Shown: positions 44,980 to 55,164, counted from the first letter of the stretch. The stretch is 64,000 bases of DNA from JANLYQ01 sp031365725 (GCA_031365725.1 JANLYQ010000021.1:1-64000); one strand, 5' to 3'. Made by a program: numbers and translations. Notes: a model not told the origin generated them from the sequence alone.

Positions 44980-45714
44980 CTATGCCGTACGTCGACGCAG
45001 GGTCGCGGCGCCGAGTCCGAGCGCGAGCAGCGCCGAGGCTGCAACGATGCCGATGTCGGCCCAGGTGGCACCCGACACCTGCGGCTGGGTCGTGACATCA
45101 CGCAGCGCGTCCACGGCGTAGGACAACGGCAGTGCTGAGCTGATCGCATGCAGCGCTGCGGGCATCTGGCCGCGCGGCACGAGCAGGCCGCAGAGCAGGA
45201 ACTGCGGCAGCACGAACGCCGGCATGAACTGGACCGCCTGAAACTCGGTGGTGGCGAAGGCGCTGACCAGCAGCCCGAGCGCCATGCCGAGCAGGGCATC
45301 GAGCAGAGCGACCAGGACGAGCAACCACGTCGGCCCGGCGACGTCGAGCCCGAACACCGTCAACGACAAGCCGCTGACGAGGATCGACTGGACCACGGCA
45401 ACGGCACCGAAGGCCAAGGCGTAGCCGACGAGCAGGTCGAGCTTGCCGAGCGGCATGGCAAGCAACCGCTCGAGCGTCCCGGACGACCGCTCGCGCAGGG
45501 TGGCGACACTCGTCACCAGGAACATCACGACGAAAGGGAAGATGCCGAGCAGTGGCGCCCCGATCGCGTCGAAGGTCCTCGTGCCGTGAAAGACCCAGGC
45601 GAGCAGTCCGACCAGGACGCACGGCACGACCAGCATCAGCGCCACCGTGCGGGGGTCGTGCCGCAGCTGGGCCAGGACGCGAGCGGCAGTGGCGAGGGTG
45701 CGGCGGGCGGTCAT
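44980..45714 (-). CDS. ABC-2-type permease of a drug exporter
   Basis: A 244-residue protein with six membrane helices; VATLRERSSGTLERLLAMPL is the hallmark cytoplasmic loop of DrrB-type permeases. ATG 45714 overlaps the ATPase stop (ATGA), so the two are made in equal amounts. Works with the adjacent ATPase under the TetR regulator. Confidence 0.92.
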   Translation of the reverse strand: MTARRTLATAARVLAQLRHDPRTVALMLVVPCVLVGLLAWVFHGTRTFDAIGAPLLGIFPFVVMFLVTSVATLRERSSGTLERLLAMPLGKLDLLVGYALAFGAVAVVQSILVSGLSLTVFGLDVAGPTWLLVLVALLDALLGMALGLLVSAFATTEFQAVQFMPAFVLPQFLLCGLLVPRGQMPAALHAISSALPLSYAVDALRDVTTQPQVSGATWADIGIVAASALLALGLGAATLRRRTA

Positions 45715-46466
45715 ACCGCCGCCACCAACGTGAGGAAGGCGCCCTCGACATCTGCGCATCCCGTGCGGGCCGACAGCCCCTCGCGGGTGTCGTCGGCCAG
45801 CAGGCGGCCCTCGCGCAGCAGGATCAGCCGGTCGCAATGACTCGCCTCGTCCATGACGTGGCTGCTGACGACGACAGTCGTGCCGGCATCGGCCAGGACA
45901 CGGAACAATCCCCACAGTTCGCGGCGCAGCACCGGGTCGAGACCCACGGTCGGCTCATCGAGCACCAGCAGGTCGGGTGCGCCGAGCAACGCTGCAGCCA
46001 GCGACACCCGCGTCTCCTGGCCGCCGGAGAGCCGGCCGACCATCTGGTCGCCCTGATCTCTCAGGCCGACCTCGCCCAGCACGCGGTCGACATCGGAGCC
46101 TGGCGCGGCGAGCACGGCGGCGAAGTACCGAAGGTTCTCGCGCACCGTCAGGTCGGCGTAGACCGACGGCGCTTGGGTGACATAGCCGACACGCTGGCGC
46201 AGCATCGGGTCACCAGCCGGGCGGCCGAGCACCTGCACGGTGCCGCTGGACAGCACCTGCACGCCCACGACCGCGCGCATCAGCGTGCTCTTGCCGCACC
46301 CGCTCGGGCCGAGCAGCCCAGTGATGCTGCCGGTGGGCACGGCCAGGCTCACGTCGTCCAGCACCAGCCGTCCACCCCGGCGCACGCAGAGCCGCTGTAC
46401 GACCACCGCAACATCCGCCGGCGAAGGCCCCGACCCGTCAGCTCCCGCTCCCGCTATATTCACCAT
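45711..46466 (-). CDS. ABC transporter ATPase (DrrA/NodI type)
   Basis: A 251-residue nucleotide-binding protein: Walker A GPSGCGKST, Q-loop YVTQAPSVY, signature LSGGQ, Walker B LLVLDEP, and H-loop SSHVMDE. The ATG lies inside a perfect palindrome and about 6 bases after a -10 box, so its mRNA is probably leaderless. Cargo unknown; a toxic compound or lipid is likely. Confidence 0.93.
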   Translation of the reverse strand: MVNIAGAGADGSGPSPADVAVVVQRLCVRRGGRLVLDDVSLAVPTGSITGLLGPSGCGKSTLMRAVVGVQVLSSGTVQVLGRPAGDPMLRQRVGYVTQAPSVYADLTVRENLRYFAAVLAAPGSDVDRVLGEVGLRDQGDQMVGRLSGGQETRVSLAAALLGAPDLLVLDEPTVGLDPVLRRELWGLFRVLADAGTTVVVSSHVMDEASHCDRLILLREGRLLADDTREGLSARTGCADVEGAFLTLVAAV

Positions 46467-46500
46467 GTGATGAATATAGACGCGACGTGGCCCCCGTCAA
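46454..46500 (-). promoter_or_regulatory. Near-consensus leaderless promoter overlapped by a TetR-type operator
   Basis: On the minus strand TTGACG (46500-46495), a 16-base spacer and TATATT (46478-46473) make a strong promoter. A perfect palindrome, CTATATTCA (46454-46462) and TGAATATAG (46471-46479) separated by 8 bases, covers the -10 and the ATG (46466-46464). With transcription starting at or near the ATG, no room remains for a ribosome site. The adjacent tetR gene is the obvious partner. Confidence 0.75.
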
Positions 46501-46548
46501 CCCCCTTCCCGCAGGAACCCGCCCTGGACGAGCAGCGTCAGTCGGTCA

Positions 46549-46620
46549 TCGGCCAGCCGGGCAGAGAATCAGCCAGCCGGGCAGGGAATCAGCCAGCCAG
46601 CCGGTAAGTCAGCCGGCCAG
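46549..46620 (-). repeat. Four 20-base tandem repeats across the tetR stop codon
   Basis: Units begin TCGGCCAGCCGGGCAG (46549), TCAGCCAGCCGGGCAG (46569), TCAGCCAGCCAGCCGG (46589) and TCAGCCGGCCAG (46609, partial). The tetR TGA (46611-46609) is the start of the last unit; TGA recurs at 46591 and 46571 in other frames. Confidence 0.85.
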
Positions 46621-47220
46621 CTGAGAGCCGGTGAGATGAAACTGGACGACCGGGGCTACCAGGGCGACGATCTCGTCGGTCGTGGCTGACGCCAACGGCT
46701 CCAGCGCAATCACGTGCCGCAGGATCACCACCCCTACGAGCTGAGCGGCAGCAGCCTGCACACGCAGCGGATCAACCCCGCCCACTCCGTCCACCGCCGC
46801 GGCCACCCGACCTAGCAGAGCCGACCCGACAAACTCTCCGAGCATCGCCGCACCCTGCTCAGCGGTCATCGCCGATCGGAGCATCCCGAGCATCGGCGCT
46901 CGGAAGTCCGGCCGCTCCCACACGCCGAGGAACATCCGGACGAGTCGTTCGCCCAGCTGCGCCGGGTCGCCGGCAAGCACCTCCGGCAACAAGTCGCCCG
47001 GTGACACCGGCAGTCGCATGGCGGCGACGAAAACCTGCTCCTTGGTGCCGAAGTAGTGGTGCACCAGTGCCGGATCGACCCCGGCTCCACGCGCGATGCC
47101 CCGAACGCTCGCACCGGTATAACCCTTGTCAGCAAACAACTTCAGCGCCGAGTCGAGGATTGCCGCGCGCCGGTCACCGCCGTCGGCCGGCCGCCCCGGC
47201 CCACGCCGCGCGGTCGTCAC
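46609..47220 (-). CDS. TetR-family regulator of the adjacent ABC exporter
   Basis: A 203-residue protein. The HTH reads RAAILDSALKLFADKGYTGA, SVRGIARGAGVDPALVHHYF, GTKEQVF. The C-terminal ligand domain resembles TetR_C regulators of drug exporters. GTG 47220 overlaps the TGA of the methyltransferase gene. Its gene ends 142 bases before the exporter start, where the palindromic operator lies. Confidence 0.9.
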   Translation of the reverse strand: MTTARRGPGRPADGGDRRAAILDSALKLFADKGYTGASVRGIARGAGVDPALVHHYFGTKEQVFVAAMRLPVSPGDLLPEVLAGDPAQLGERLVRMFLGVWERPDFRAPMLGMLRSAMTAEQGAAMLGEFVGSALLGRVAAAVDGVGGVDPLRVQAAAAQLVGVVILRHVIALEPLASATTDEIVALVAPVVQFHLTGSQLAG

Positions 47221-47960
47221 CGCCGAGCCAGGACGGCGTACGTCGTGAAGGGTTCGACGACGTGGCCGTCGGGTTGTTCGGCGATGAGGCGAGCAACCTC
47301 TGCGGCGATCAGCGCCGCTCCGTGGTCGGGGAGGTCGAAGACGTAGGACTTCGTCGCGATGTTGCGGCCGAAGTCGGCGATGGTGATGCGCCGGCTCCAC
47401 GGGATCGTGACGGTGGCGACCCGCGCACCCCACCGACCGGCGCGCAGCAGGTCGGCCGCCCACGACTCGTCGGTGTGACCCGACCACCCACATGCGCTGT
47501 TGACCCGCTGCTGGTGCTCCGCGAACCACGGCACGGTGCGGTCGTGCTGGTTCCACCAGAGGGCGAGGACCCCGCCGGGCTTGAGGACGCGGAAGGCCTC
47601 GTCCACTGCCACCTCAGGATCGGTCCAGTGAAACGACTGCGCGAAGGTCACCAGGTCGAACAGTCCGTCGCGCAAGGGCAACGCGTTGCCGTCGCCGGCG
47701 ACGACGTGCACCCGCGACGTCGTCCGTCCTTTCAGGACCTGCAGCACACCCAGTCCTGGGTCGACCGCGGTCACCGTCGCGCCCCGGCCGGCGATCGCTC
47801 GGGTCGCGATGCCGGTGCCGGCACCGACGTCGCACACGTCCGACCAGAGCAGCGGTTGTCCCATGGCCGACTCGAGCGCATCGAAGAGCTGCGCGGGATA
47901 GTCCGGCCGGGTGGCGTCGTACTCACTGGCGACGCTGTCGAAGAGCCGACGCTCGGTCAC
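47217..47960 (-). CDS. Class I SAM-dependent methyltransferase
   Basis: A 247-residue protein with SAM motif [25 protein letters not shown] and [20 protein letters not shown], the Methyltransf_11 pattern. It overlaps both neighbours by 4 bases (GTGA), joining the TIM-barrel gene, this gene and tetR. Small-molecule substrate unknown. Confidence 0.88.
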   Translation of the reverse strand: MTERRLFDSVASEYDATRPDYPAQLFDALESAMGQPLLWSDVCDVGAGTGIATRAIAGRGATVTAVDPGLGVLQVLKGRTTSRVHVVAGDGNALPLRDGLFDLVTFAQSFHWTDPEVAVDEAFRVLKPGGVLALWWNQHDRTVPWFAEHQQRVNSACGWSGHTDESWAADLLRAGRWGARVATVTIPWSRRITIADFGRNIATKSYVFDLPDHGAALIAAEVARLIAEQPDGHVVEPFTTYAVLARR

Positions 47961-48766
47961 GAGCTCGCCGCAGCGAGGTTGAGGCGCGCGAAGGCGAGTC
48001 CTTCGGCGAGGTCGGCCTCGCGCTCGTCCCGGTTGACTGCGCGACGTGTGTTGACCTCGAGCACGACGGTGCCGCTGTATCCGTTGCGGGCCAGGCGTTC
48101 CAGCACCTCCGCGCACGGCTGGTTGCCGCGGCCCGGCACCAGGTGCTCGTCCTTGTTCGACCCGGACCCGTCGGCGAGGTGCACATGCTGCAGCCGTTCG
48201 CCGAGCTCGTCGACCACGTGCAGTGCGTCAGAGTCCGAGACCGCGGTGTGCGAGAGGTCAAGGGTGGTGGCGGGATAGTCGAACGCGAGGAGGTCCCAGT
48301 GCGGGAGGTACGCCGCCACCTCGCGGCTGCGTGCGCGCCAGGGGAACATGTTCTCGACGGCGAAGGTGATGTCGGTGTCGTTCTGCAGCCGGTGCAAGCC
48401 CTCGACGAACTCGCGCGCGTAGTCCCGCTGCCAGCGGAACGGCGGGTGCACCACCACGGTCTCGGCACCCACTCGCTCGGCCGCCGTCCGGGCCCGGCGC
48501 AGCTTGGTCCACGGGTCGGTCGACCACACCCGCTGGGTCAGCAGAAGGCACGGGGCGTGGATCGCGAGAACCGGCATCGAATAGCGGTCGGACAACGCGC
48601 GCAAGGCGTCGGCGTCCTGGCTCACCGGGTCGGTCCAGACCATCACCTCGACGCCGTCGAAGCCGAGGTCGGCAGCCATCTCGAAGGCCGTCGAGCAGGT
48701 CTCGGGATAGCACGAGGCCGTGGAGAGCGCGACTTTCGCGCCGGGCACGCGCACGATCCGCTCCAT
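47957..48766 (-). CDS. Sugar phosphate isomerase/epimerase-like TIM-barrel protein
   Basis: A 269-residue AP-endonuclease-2-type barrel. Metal-ligand segments: [52 protein letters not shown] and VVLEVNTRR. Mycobacteria keep a relative between ppx and proC-like genes, and here ppx lies 70 bases upstream. Substrate unknown. Confidence 0.85.
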   Translation of the reverse strand: MERIVRVPGAKVALSTASCYPETCSTAFEMAADLGFDGVEVMVWTDPVSQDADALRALSDRYSMPVLAIHAPCLLLTQRVWSTDPWTKLRRARTAAERVGAETVVVHPPFRWQRDYAREFVEGLHRLQNDTDITFAVENMFPWRARSREVAAYLPHWDLLAFDYPATTLDLSHTAVSDSDALHVVDELGERLQHVHLADGSGSNKDEHLVPGRGNQPCAEVLERLARNGYSGTVVLEVNTRRAVNRDEREADLAEGLAFARLNLAAASS

Positions 48767-48836
48767 GCCGGACAGACTAGGCCGACGCTGGTCCTGCTCC
48801 TCGCGGGTGCTGGTGCTTGAGGGCAGTGGTCGGCGG

Positions 48837-49808
48837 TCAGCCGCCGCCGCGCATCCAGTCGAGACGGCGCAGGATGATGCCTTCGCGCAGCGCCCACGGG
48901 CAGATCTGCACCTCCTCGACGTCGAGCAGCGACATGGCCGCCTCAGCCACCACCGCACCCGCGAGCAGCTGGTTGGAGCGGTCGGCGGAGACACCCGGCA
49001 GGTTCGAGCGCTTGTCGGCTGTCATGGCGGCGAGTCGCGGCACCCACTTCTCGAGGTCGGCGAGGGAGAGCATGCGCGGCACCATGTCGCCCTCCGACGA
49101 CGGGGGCGCGCCGGTGATGCGCGCGAGTGATCGGAAGGTCTTCGACGTTGCGACCGGATGGTCGGCATGGCCAAGCGCTTCGAACGGTCGCAGCTGCCCG
49201 GCGATCTGGGTGCGCACGTGCTTGCGCAACGCCTTGACGTCCTTGGGGTCGGCGACGTCGACCGCGCCGCCTTTGAGCATCGTGCGGGTCAGGCGCCCCG
49301 CACCGAGCGGCAGGGACAGCAGCGCGTCGGGCGTCTCGTCGATGCCGGCGGCCATCTCCAGCGAGCCGCCGCCGATGTCCATCACCAGCAGCTGGCCCGA
49401 CGACCAGCCGAACCATCGCCGTACGGCGAGAAAGGTCAGGCGCGCTTCGTCCTCACCGGTGAGCACCTGCAGGTCGACACCGGTCTCGGCTCGGACCTCG
49501 GCAAGGACGTCGGGGCCGTTGGGCGCCTCGCGCAGTGCGGAGGTGGCGAAGGCAAGGAGGTCCTCGGTGCCGCGGTCCTCGGCAACCTCGAGTGCGTGCC
49601 GCACACAGTCAACGAGATGGGTGCGTCCGGCGTCATCGATGTGGCCGTCGTCAGTGAGGTGCTCGGCGAGGCGCAGCTCGGTCTTGTCGGAGTGCGCAGG
49701 CAAGGGCCGCGCGCCTTCGTGGGCGTCAACAACCAGCAGGTGCACGGTGTTGGACCCCACGTCGAGGACACCCAGCCGCACGGGCGACCTCCCGTCGTAC
49801 GTCGCCAT
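48837..49808 (-). CDS. ppx: Exopolyphosphatase / GppA-family phosphatase
   Basis: A 323-residue short-form Ppx/GppA protein. The ASKHA motifs are [43 protein letters not shown] and the C-terminal [14 protein letters not shown] segment ([17 protein letters not shown]). It degrades polyphosphate or pppGpp; the polyphosphate kinase gene is also in this window. ATG 49808 begins the conserved domain 12 codons before VLDVGSN. Divergent from the next gene over 73 bases. Confidence 0.93.
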   Translation of the reverse strand: MATYDGRSPVRLGVLDVGSNTVHLLVVDAHEGARPLPAHSDKTELRLAEHLTDDGHIDDAGRTHLVDCVRHALEVAEDRGTEDLLAFATSALREAPNGPDVLAEVRAETGVDLQVLTGEDEARLTFLAVRRWFGWSSGQLLVMDIGGGSLEMAAGIDETPDALLSLPLGAGRLTRTMLKGGAVDVADPKDVKALRKHVRTQIAGQLRPFEALGHADHPVATSKTFRSLARITGAPPSSEGDMVPRMLSLADLEKWVPRLAAMTADKRSNLPGVSADRSNQLLAGAVVAEAAMSLLDVEEVQICPWALREGIILRRLDWMRGGG

Positions 49809-49881
49809 CTGTCGCGGCGCCGGCGGCGCGCTTTGTGACGTGCACCGCAACCTACCCGGCAGGGAGCCGTAGGGTTGCGCT

Positions 49882-50637
49882 GTGCCCGAGGTCCCCCTTG
49901 ACTTTCCCCGCGCGTGGATCGAGTTCCCCGATCCCACCGACGACAACCAGATGTTTCGTTGCGACCTGACGTGGCTGACGTCGAGCTGGGCGTGCATCTT
50001 CGGCAACGGGTGCCAGGGCATCTACGCCGACCAACCTGCGGGCGTCGGGTGCTGCACCCTCGGTGCGCACTTTGCCGACAAGGACGACGAGAAGCGGGTG
50101 AAGGGCTTCGTCAAGGAGCTCACTCCCGAGACATGGCAACACTTCTCGCCGAAGAACTGGGTGGAGAAGGACGACGAGGGCGCACGCAAGACGCGCGTCG
50201 TCGAAGGTGCCTGCGTCTTTGCGAACCGTCCAGGCTTTGCGGGTGGCGAGGGCTGCGCGTTGCACGGACTGGCGTTGCGGACCGGGCGGCACTTTCTCGA
50301 GACCAAGCCCGACGTGTGCTGGCAGCTGCCGATCCGGCGGACCTATGAGCACGTCACCCGACCCGACGGCGGCGAAGTTCTCGTCGTCGTCGTCGCGGAG
50401 TACGACCGCCGCGGCTGGGGTCCTGGTGGCCACGACCTCGACTGGTACTGCAGCGGCAACACCGAGGCACACGTCGGCGCCGAGCCGGTCTATGTCTCGA
50501 TGCGCGCCGAGCTCGTCGAGCTGATGGGCCAGGCGCCGTACGACGCGCTCGTCTCGCACGCCGAGCGTCACCTCGCCTCCCGCCGCATCTTCGCCCTGCA
50601 CCCCGCGGACCCGAAGGCGCGACCGATCGCGGACTGA
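49882..50637 (+). CDS. Cysteine-rich conserved protein (YkgJ/DUF3109-like)
   Basis: A 251-residue protein from GTG 49882. Nine cysteines are spread through motifs such as [39 protein letters not shown] and [12 protein letters not shown], reminiscent of the putative metal-binding YkgJ/DUF3109 group. No signal or membrane segment. Function unknown; the assignment is by cysteine pattern. Confidence 0.7.
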   Translation: MPEVPLDFPRAWIEFPDPTDDNQMFRCDLTWLTSSWACIFGNGCQGIYADQPAGVGCCTLGAHFADKDDEKRVKGFVKELTPETWQHFSPKNWVEKDDEGARKTRVVEGACVFANRPGFAGGEGCALHGLALRTGRHFLETKPDVCWQLPIRRTYEHVTRPDGGEVLVVVVAEYDRRGWGPGGHDLDWYCSGNTEAHVGAEPVYVSMRAELVELMGQAPYDALVSHAERHLASRRIFALHPADPKARPIAD

Positions 50638-50799
50638 CGAATGCTCGGCGAGCTGCCTGCCTGACGGGGCCACGCGCGACGCCAGCTACGCACCTACCTC
50701 TCTTGCCGACGTGACGCCGCTGCCCCTGGTGGACCAGCCGGCTACGGCCACACACGACAAGGTCGCTCCGGAGAGGATCCGGCCGCGAAAACGTACCGA

Positions 50800-50831
50800 A
50801 AGGTCTCCGGAGGCCCGAGGGCTCGGACCTT
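50800..50831. terminator. Possible hairpin terminator
   Basis: AAGGTC (50800-50805) pairs with GACCTT (50826-50831) with further GC pairing inside. It lies between the cysteine-rich protein gene and the convergent DUF1203 gene. The rest of the 224-base gap (50638-50861) shows nothing else. Confidence 0.45.
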
Positions 50832-50861
50832 CCGCACGTGCAGCCCCGCAACTGCGCACCT

Positions 50862-51335
50862 TCAGCCGCGCGTCACCCCGAACATGTAGCACCCGTGCAC
50901 CACGTTGCGACTGTGCACCTCGACGACGCCGGGCGCCGCAAGGACCGCAGCCAGCGCACCCTCCGCATCACTGCCGTCGTGCGCCGCCGACGCGTCGTGG
51001 ATCCAGCCTCTGTCGTCGTACGCGCGTAGGATCTGCGCGCGACCACGGAAGCCGCTCGGGTAGCCGGCACCCGCCCACCCCCTGCATGCCTCGTCATGGG
51101 CGAACACCGGCCCGATCTCGCGATAGGGGCCACGGGGCGTCGGCGGCTCGAAGCCGAACAACATCAGCGCCTCGCCGGCCGTCGCGTCACGCAGGCAGCA
51201 ACGCAGCGGCTCCCCACCCTCGGCGACCATGCGCGCCGGCGGGTTGCCGGAGGCATCGCGGTCGGTGCGACGCACCTGCTCGAGGAGGTCAGAGGGCAAA
51301 GCAGACACGACGAAGGTCTCAGAAGATGTGCTCAT
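50862..51335 (-). CDS. DUF1203 protein
   Basis: About 157 residues. EPLRCCLRDATAGEALMLFG, GPYREIGPVFAHDEACRGW and ILRAYDDRGW match DUF1203. ATG 51335 (MSTSSETF) is the likely start; an in-frame start at 51359 adds eight residues. Function unknown. Confidence 0.85.
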   Translation of the reverse strand: MSTSSETFVVSALPSDLLEQVRRTDRDASGNPPARMVAEGGEPLRCCLRDATAGEALMLFGFEPPTPRGPYREIGPVFAHDEACRGWAGAGYPSGFRGRAQILRAYDDRGWIHDASAAHDGSDAEGALAAVLAAPGVVEVHSRNVVHGCYMFGVTRG

Positions 51336-51470
51336 AGCGGAAAGTCTGCCGCCCGCCACGACCCGCCGCTAGCGGGCATCGGACACGGCGTCCGGACCGA
51401 CAACAGACCCTGTCCACAACCCCCGCGCGCCGGTCCAGTCATGTCGGACCCCCGTCCTAGGGTCGACGAC

Positions 51471-52862
51471 ATGGCCAAGTCAGTGGGCAAGGAGCGAGCC
51501 ACATTCAGGTGTGGCGAGTGCGGATGGGTGACGTCCAAGTGGGTCGGGCGGTGCGGCGAGTGCCAGTCGTGGGGAGGCGTGGTCGACACGTCCGCACCCT
51601 CAGTCCGTACGACGGCAGCCGGGCCGGTCTCGGCCGCCGCGCGACCGATCGGCGAGATCGACGTCGAGGCGGCCCGGGCCGCGCCGACGGGGGTGAGCGA
51701 GCTCGACCGGGTGCTCGGTGGCGGGCTGGTGCCGGGTGCCGTAGTGCTGCTCGCGGGAGAGCCGGGCATCGGCAAGTCGACCCTGCTGCTCGATGTGGCG
51801 GCGCGCTGGGCCGACGCGGGGCGCGCGCTCTATGTCACGGGCGAGGAGTCGGCCGCGCAGGTGCGGCTGCGGGCCGACCGAATAGGCGCGGTGCGCGCCG
51901 AGCTGTTCCTGGCGGCCGAGACCGACCTGGCTGCAGTGCTCGGTCAGATCGATGCGGTGCGCCCCACGCTGCTCGTGGTCGACTCGGTGCAGACCATCGC
52001 CAGCGCGGAGGTCGACGGATCACCGGGCAACGTGAGCCAGGTCCGCGAGGTCGCGGCGGCGCTGATCAGGGTGGCCAAGGACCGGGGCATCGCGACGGTC
52101 CTGGTCGGGCACGTGACCAAGGACGGCTCGATCGCCGGGCCGCGACTGCTCGAGCACGTGGTCGACGTGGTGCTGCACTTCGAGGGCGACCGACACTCTC
52201 GACTGCGCATGGTGCGCGGCATCAAGAATCGCTTCGGCCCGGCTGATGAGGTCGGCTGCTTCGACTTGTCCGACGAGGGCATCGAGGGCCTGTCCGACCC
52301 GAGCGGGCTGTTCCTGTCCCAGCGACGGCAGGCGACGGCCGGCACCTGCGTGACGGTGACGATGGAGGGCAAGCGCCCACTGGTTGCCGAGGTGCAGGGA
52401 CTCGTCGCGCCCTCGATGCTGACCTCACCCCGACGCACCACCAGCGGCATCGACGGGGGTCGCCTGGCGATGGTGCTGGCCGTGCTGCAACGGCGGGCCA
52501 AGATCCCGGTCGGAGCCTGCGACGTCTACGCCTCGACGGTCGGCGGGGTGCGCCTCACCGAGCCTGCCACCGACCTCGCGGTCGCCATGGCCATCGCCGG
52601 CTCGCAGAAGAACGAGGCGCTGCCCACCGGTCTCATCGCGATCGGCGAGGTCGGGCTGGCCGGTGAGGTGCGGCGAGTCACGAGCATGTCTCGTCGGCTA
52701 GCCGAGGCCGCGCGGCTCGGCTTCACCCACGCGCTCGTGCCACCAGAACCGGGCAAGGTGCCTGCGGGCATCGAGGCGGTCGAGGTGCTCGACGTCGAGC
52801 ACGCGCTGCTCGTCGGCTTTCCCGGGGCGGAGGTGTTGCGCTTCGCCGGCCGCCGATTCTGA
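51471..52862 (+). CDS. radA: DNA repair protein RadA/Sms
   Basis: A 463-residue RecA-like ATPase. The zinc finger is FRCGECGWVTSKWVGRCGEC, Walker A GEPGIGKST, Walker B LLVVDSVQT, the RadA motif KNRFG, and a C-terminal Lon-like domain (GGVRLTEPATDLAVAMAIAG). It drives branch migration in recombination. disA follows 116 bases later, as in other actinobacteria. Confidence 0.96.
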   Translation: MAKSVGKERATFRCGECGWVTSKWVGRCGECQSWGGVVDTSAPSVRTTAAGPVSAAARPIGEIDVEAARAAPTGVSELDRVLGGGLVPGAVVLLAGEPGIGKSTLLLDVAARWADAGRALYVTGEESAAQVRLRADRIGAVRAELFLAAETDLAAVLGQIDAVRPTLLVVDSVQTIASAEVDGSPGNVSQVREVAAALIRVAKDRGIATVLVGHVTKDGSIAGPRLLEHVVDVVLHFEGDRHSRLRMVRGIKNRFGPADEVGCFDLSDEGIEGLSDPSGLFLSQRRQATAGTCVTVTMEGKRPLVAEVQGLVAPSMLTSPRRTTSGIDGGRLAMVLAVLQRRAKIPVGACDVYASTVGGVRLTEPATDLAVAMAIAGSQKNEALPTGLIAIGEVGLAGEVRRVTSMSRRLAEAARLGFTHALVPPEPGKVPAGIEAVEVLDVEHALLVGFPGAEVLRFAGRRF

Positions 52863-52978
52863 GCACGACGGGCTCCCGGGCACGCGGAGGTTCTGGTTGG
52901 CACACAGTCGGTGCGGCCCTCCCTGTAGTGGGGTCCGAATAGACTGCTCCCGATCGAGCAGCCGACTGGGGAGACGCC

Positions 52979-54061
52979 GTGCCAGGTACCGAGCGCCCCG
53001 ACGCGACGCTGCGCGCGACCTTGGCCGCGGTCGCGCCCGGCACCGCCCTGCGTGACGGCCTCGAGCGGATCCTCCGCGGGCGCACCGGCGCCCTGATCGT
53101 GCTGGGTTTCGACAAGGTCGTGGAGGAGCTCAGCACCGGCGGCTTCGTGCTGGACGTCGAGTTCAGCGCCACCCGCCTGCGCGAGCTCGCCAAGATGGAC
53201 GGCGCGATCGTCGTGGACCGCGACTGCACCCGGATCCTGCGCGCCGCGGTGCAGCTCGTCCCGGACCCGACCATCCCCACCGACGAGTCCGGCACCCGGC
53301 ACCGAACTGCCGACCGGGTCAACAAGCAGACCGGGCTCCCCGTGGTGTCCGTGAGCCAGTCGATGAGCATCATCGCCACCTACGTCGCCGGCCAACGCTA
53401 CGTGTTGGAGGCCTCGACCCAGATCCTGTCGCGAGCCAACCAGGCCCTGGCGACCCTCGAGCGCTACAAGCTGCGCCTCGACGAAGTGTCAGGCACCCTC
53501 TCGGCATTGGAGATCGAGGACCTGGTGACGGTCCGTGACGTATGCGCCGTGGCGCAGCGCCTCGAGATGGTGCGGCGCATCGCCGGCGAGATCGAGTCCT
53601 ACGTCGTGGAGCTCGGCACCGACGGCCGGCTGCTTACCTTGCAGCTGGACGAGCTCATCGCCGGCGTCGAGCCGGACCGCGACCTGATCGCCCGCGACTA
53701 CCTGCCCGGCGGTGGGCGCAAGTCGCGCACCGTCGCCGACGTCATGCACGACCTGGACGCGCTGGACTCCCTCGAGCTGCTCGACCACGCCACGGTGGCG
53801 CGCGCCTTCGGCTACTCCGGCGGCGACGGTCTCGACGCGGCCGTCAGCCCGCGGGGCTATCGCCTGTTGGCCCGGGTGCCGCGGCTGCCCGGCGCGGTGG
53901 TCGATCGGCTGGTCGAGCACTTCGGCAGCCTGCAAAAGCTGCTGGCCGCCAGCATCGACGACTTGCAGACCGTCGAAGGTGTCGGCGAAGCGCGAGCCCG
54001 CAGCATCCGCGAAGGGTTGTCCCGGCTGGCCGAGTCCTCGATCCTCGAGCGCTACGTCTGA
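52979..54061 (+). CDS. disA: DNA-integrity scanning diadenylate cyclase
   Basis: A 360-residue protein from GTG 52979. The cyclase domain (about residues 10-150) has [10 protein letters not shown] and [10 protein letters not shown], which bind ATP and build c-di-AMP. The middle is a helical linker and the C-terminus a helix-hairpin-helix DNA-binding domain ([19 protein letters not shown]). The product is sensed by the riboswitch at 13.8 kb in this window. Confidence 0.96.
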   Translation: MPGTERPDATLRATLAAVAPGTALRDGLERILRGRTGALIVLGFDKVVEELSTGGFVLDVEFSATRLRELAKMDGAIVVDRDCTRILRAAVQLVPDPTIPTDESGTRHRTADRVNKQTGLPVVSVSQSMSIIATYVAGQRYVLEASTQILSRANQALATLERYKLRLDEVSGTLSALEIEDLVTVRDVCAVAQRLEMVRRIAGEIESYVVELGTDGRLLTLQLDELIAGVEPDRDLIARDYLPGGGRKSRTVADVMHDLDALDSLELLDHATVARAFGYSGGDGLDAAVSPRGYRLLARVPRLPGAVVDRLVEHFGSLQKLLAASIDDLQTVEGVGEARARSIREGLSRLAESSILERYV

Positions 54062-54567
54062 GCGCCGCCGTCCAGGCCTTGCGCCGAGGCCAGCCAGCGG
54101 CGCAGTACCAGCACCAGCAGCCGGTGGTCCTGCAGCTGCGGCAGCCCGGACACTGCCACGACACCGACCGGCCCGACGTCGCGGATGCGCAGCGGGAACG
54201 CTCCGCCGTGCGCGGCGTACTCACTCATGGGCAGTCCGAACTTCGCCTCGAAGGTCGTGCCTTCTTCGCGGCACGACTGCCCCACGAACATCGAGCTGTG
54301 GCCGAAGCGGCGGACCACGTTGCCCTTGCGCCGGATCCAGTGGTCGTTGTCCGGCGCGGTGCCGGGCAGCGCCGCGTGGAACAGCTGCTGACCGCCACGC
54401 TCGATGTCGACGACGACCGAGAGCCCACGCTGCTGCGCCTGCTCGACGATGGCGACGCCAAGGCTCCACGCGTCGTTGTTGTCGAAGCGCGTGAGCTGCA
54501 GCTCGTCCTCGTGCGCGCCCAGCTCGGTCAGGGTGATCGGCGCATCCAGGCGCTCGGGCTCGTTCAC
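54052..54567 (-). CDS. UPF0303 / heme-degrading-domain family protein
   Basis: A 171-residue protein. [37 protein letters not shown], and [29 protein letters not shown] follow the UPF0303 pattern (GlcG/HbpS-like fold). Overlaps the convergent disA end by 10 bases. Function unproven. Confidence 0.88.
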   Translation of the reverse strand: MNEPERLDAPITLTELGAHEDELQLTRFDNNDAWSLGVAIVEQAQQRGLSVVVDIERGGQQLFHAALPGTAPDNDHWIRRKGNVVRRFGHSSMFVGQSCREEGTTFEAKFGLPMSEYAAHGGAFPLRIRDVGPVGVVAVSGLPQLQDHRLLVLVLRRWLASAQGLDGGAQT

Positions 54568-54621
54568 CCGACCAGCCTCCCACGCAGTGCGGAGAGCTTC
54601 GTCGGGCCGGTTGGGCCGCCG

Positions 54622-54645
54622 GGCCGTCAGGCCGTCAGGCCGTCA
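54622..54645 (-). repeat. Three 8-base repeats putting stops in all three frames at the cheW end
   Basis: GGCCGTCA is repeated three times (54622, 54630, 54638). On the minus strand each unit gives TGA. The cheW stop is 54637-54635. The 8-base period places the three TGAs in three different frames. Confidence 0.9.
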
Positions 54646-55081
54646 GGCCGGCGAGCCCGGCGAGTGACACGACGAGCACCGCGCGGTCGGCGCGGTCACG
54701 ACGGATCTCGAGAACGTAGGACGGCAGGCCGAGCGGCAAGGACTGGTCCGGGCCTGGCGGTGGGGTGAGTCCTTCGGGATCGAGCACCGAGGTGACCCGG
54801 TCGACGGCGAGACCGACGACACCATGGGGGGTGGAGAGCACCAGCACATCGCCGGGGGGTGCGCCCTCGGTGCTGTCGTCACGCAAGGCAGCAGGCGTGG
54901 AGCGCAGGTCGACCACCGGCACGGGGGTGCCCCTCAGCTCGAGCAGCCCGGTCACCGGCGCGCGGGTGCCGGTGAGCGTCTCGACGCCCGTGGCACGCAC
55001 CACCTCGCGCACCTCGTCGAGCGCACCGGCCATCTCTCGCCCATCGAGGACGAAGACCACCCAGCCGCTGACGCCAGTCAT
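54635..55081 (-). CDS. cheW: CheW-like chemotaxis adaptor
   Basis: A 148-residue CheW domain: VVFVLDGREMAGALDEVREV, TGLLELRGTPVPVVDLRS, VLVLSTPHGVVGLAVDRVTS. It links receptors to a CheA kinase, but neither is encoded here. ATG 55081 overlaps the stop of a small repeated ORF (ATGA). Last gene of a cheB-cheR-cheW group. Confidence 0.85.
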   Translation of the reverse strand: MTGVSGWVVFVLDGREMAGALDEVREVVRATGVETLTGTRAPVTGLLELRGTPVPVVDLRSTPAALRDDSTEGAPPGDVLVLSTPHGVVGLAVDRVTSVLDPEGLTPPPGPDQSLPLGLPSYVLEIRRDRADRAVLVVSLAGLAGLTA

Positions 55082-55164
55082 GGTGAGAGCCCCCTCATGT
55101 GCCTCTCCAGCTGCTGTGGCCCCTTCATGTGCAGGGGCCTCTCCAGCTGCTGTGGCCCCTTCAT
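55078..55164 (-). CDS. Possible 28-residue repeat peptide coupled to cheW
   Basis: ATG 55164 opens a 28-codon frame encoding MKGPQQLERPLH, then MKGPQQLERH and a short tail MRGLSP. Its TGA overlaps the cheW ATG. The frame is created by the 36-base tandem repeat at 55101-55165. GGAGAGG occurs before the second and third in-frame ATGs. It may be a translational leader; no relative is known to me. Confidence 0.35.
   Translation of the reverse strand: MKGPQQLERPLHMKGPQQLERHMRGLSP

Noticed and set aside
46549..46620. CRISPR or attachment-site repeats
   Set aside because: Contiguous 20-base units with no spacers and no integrase or cas gene.
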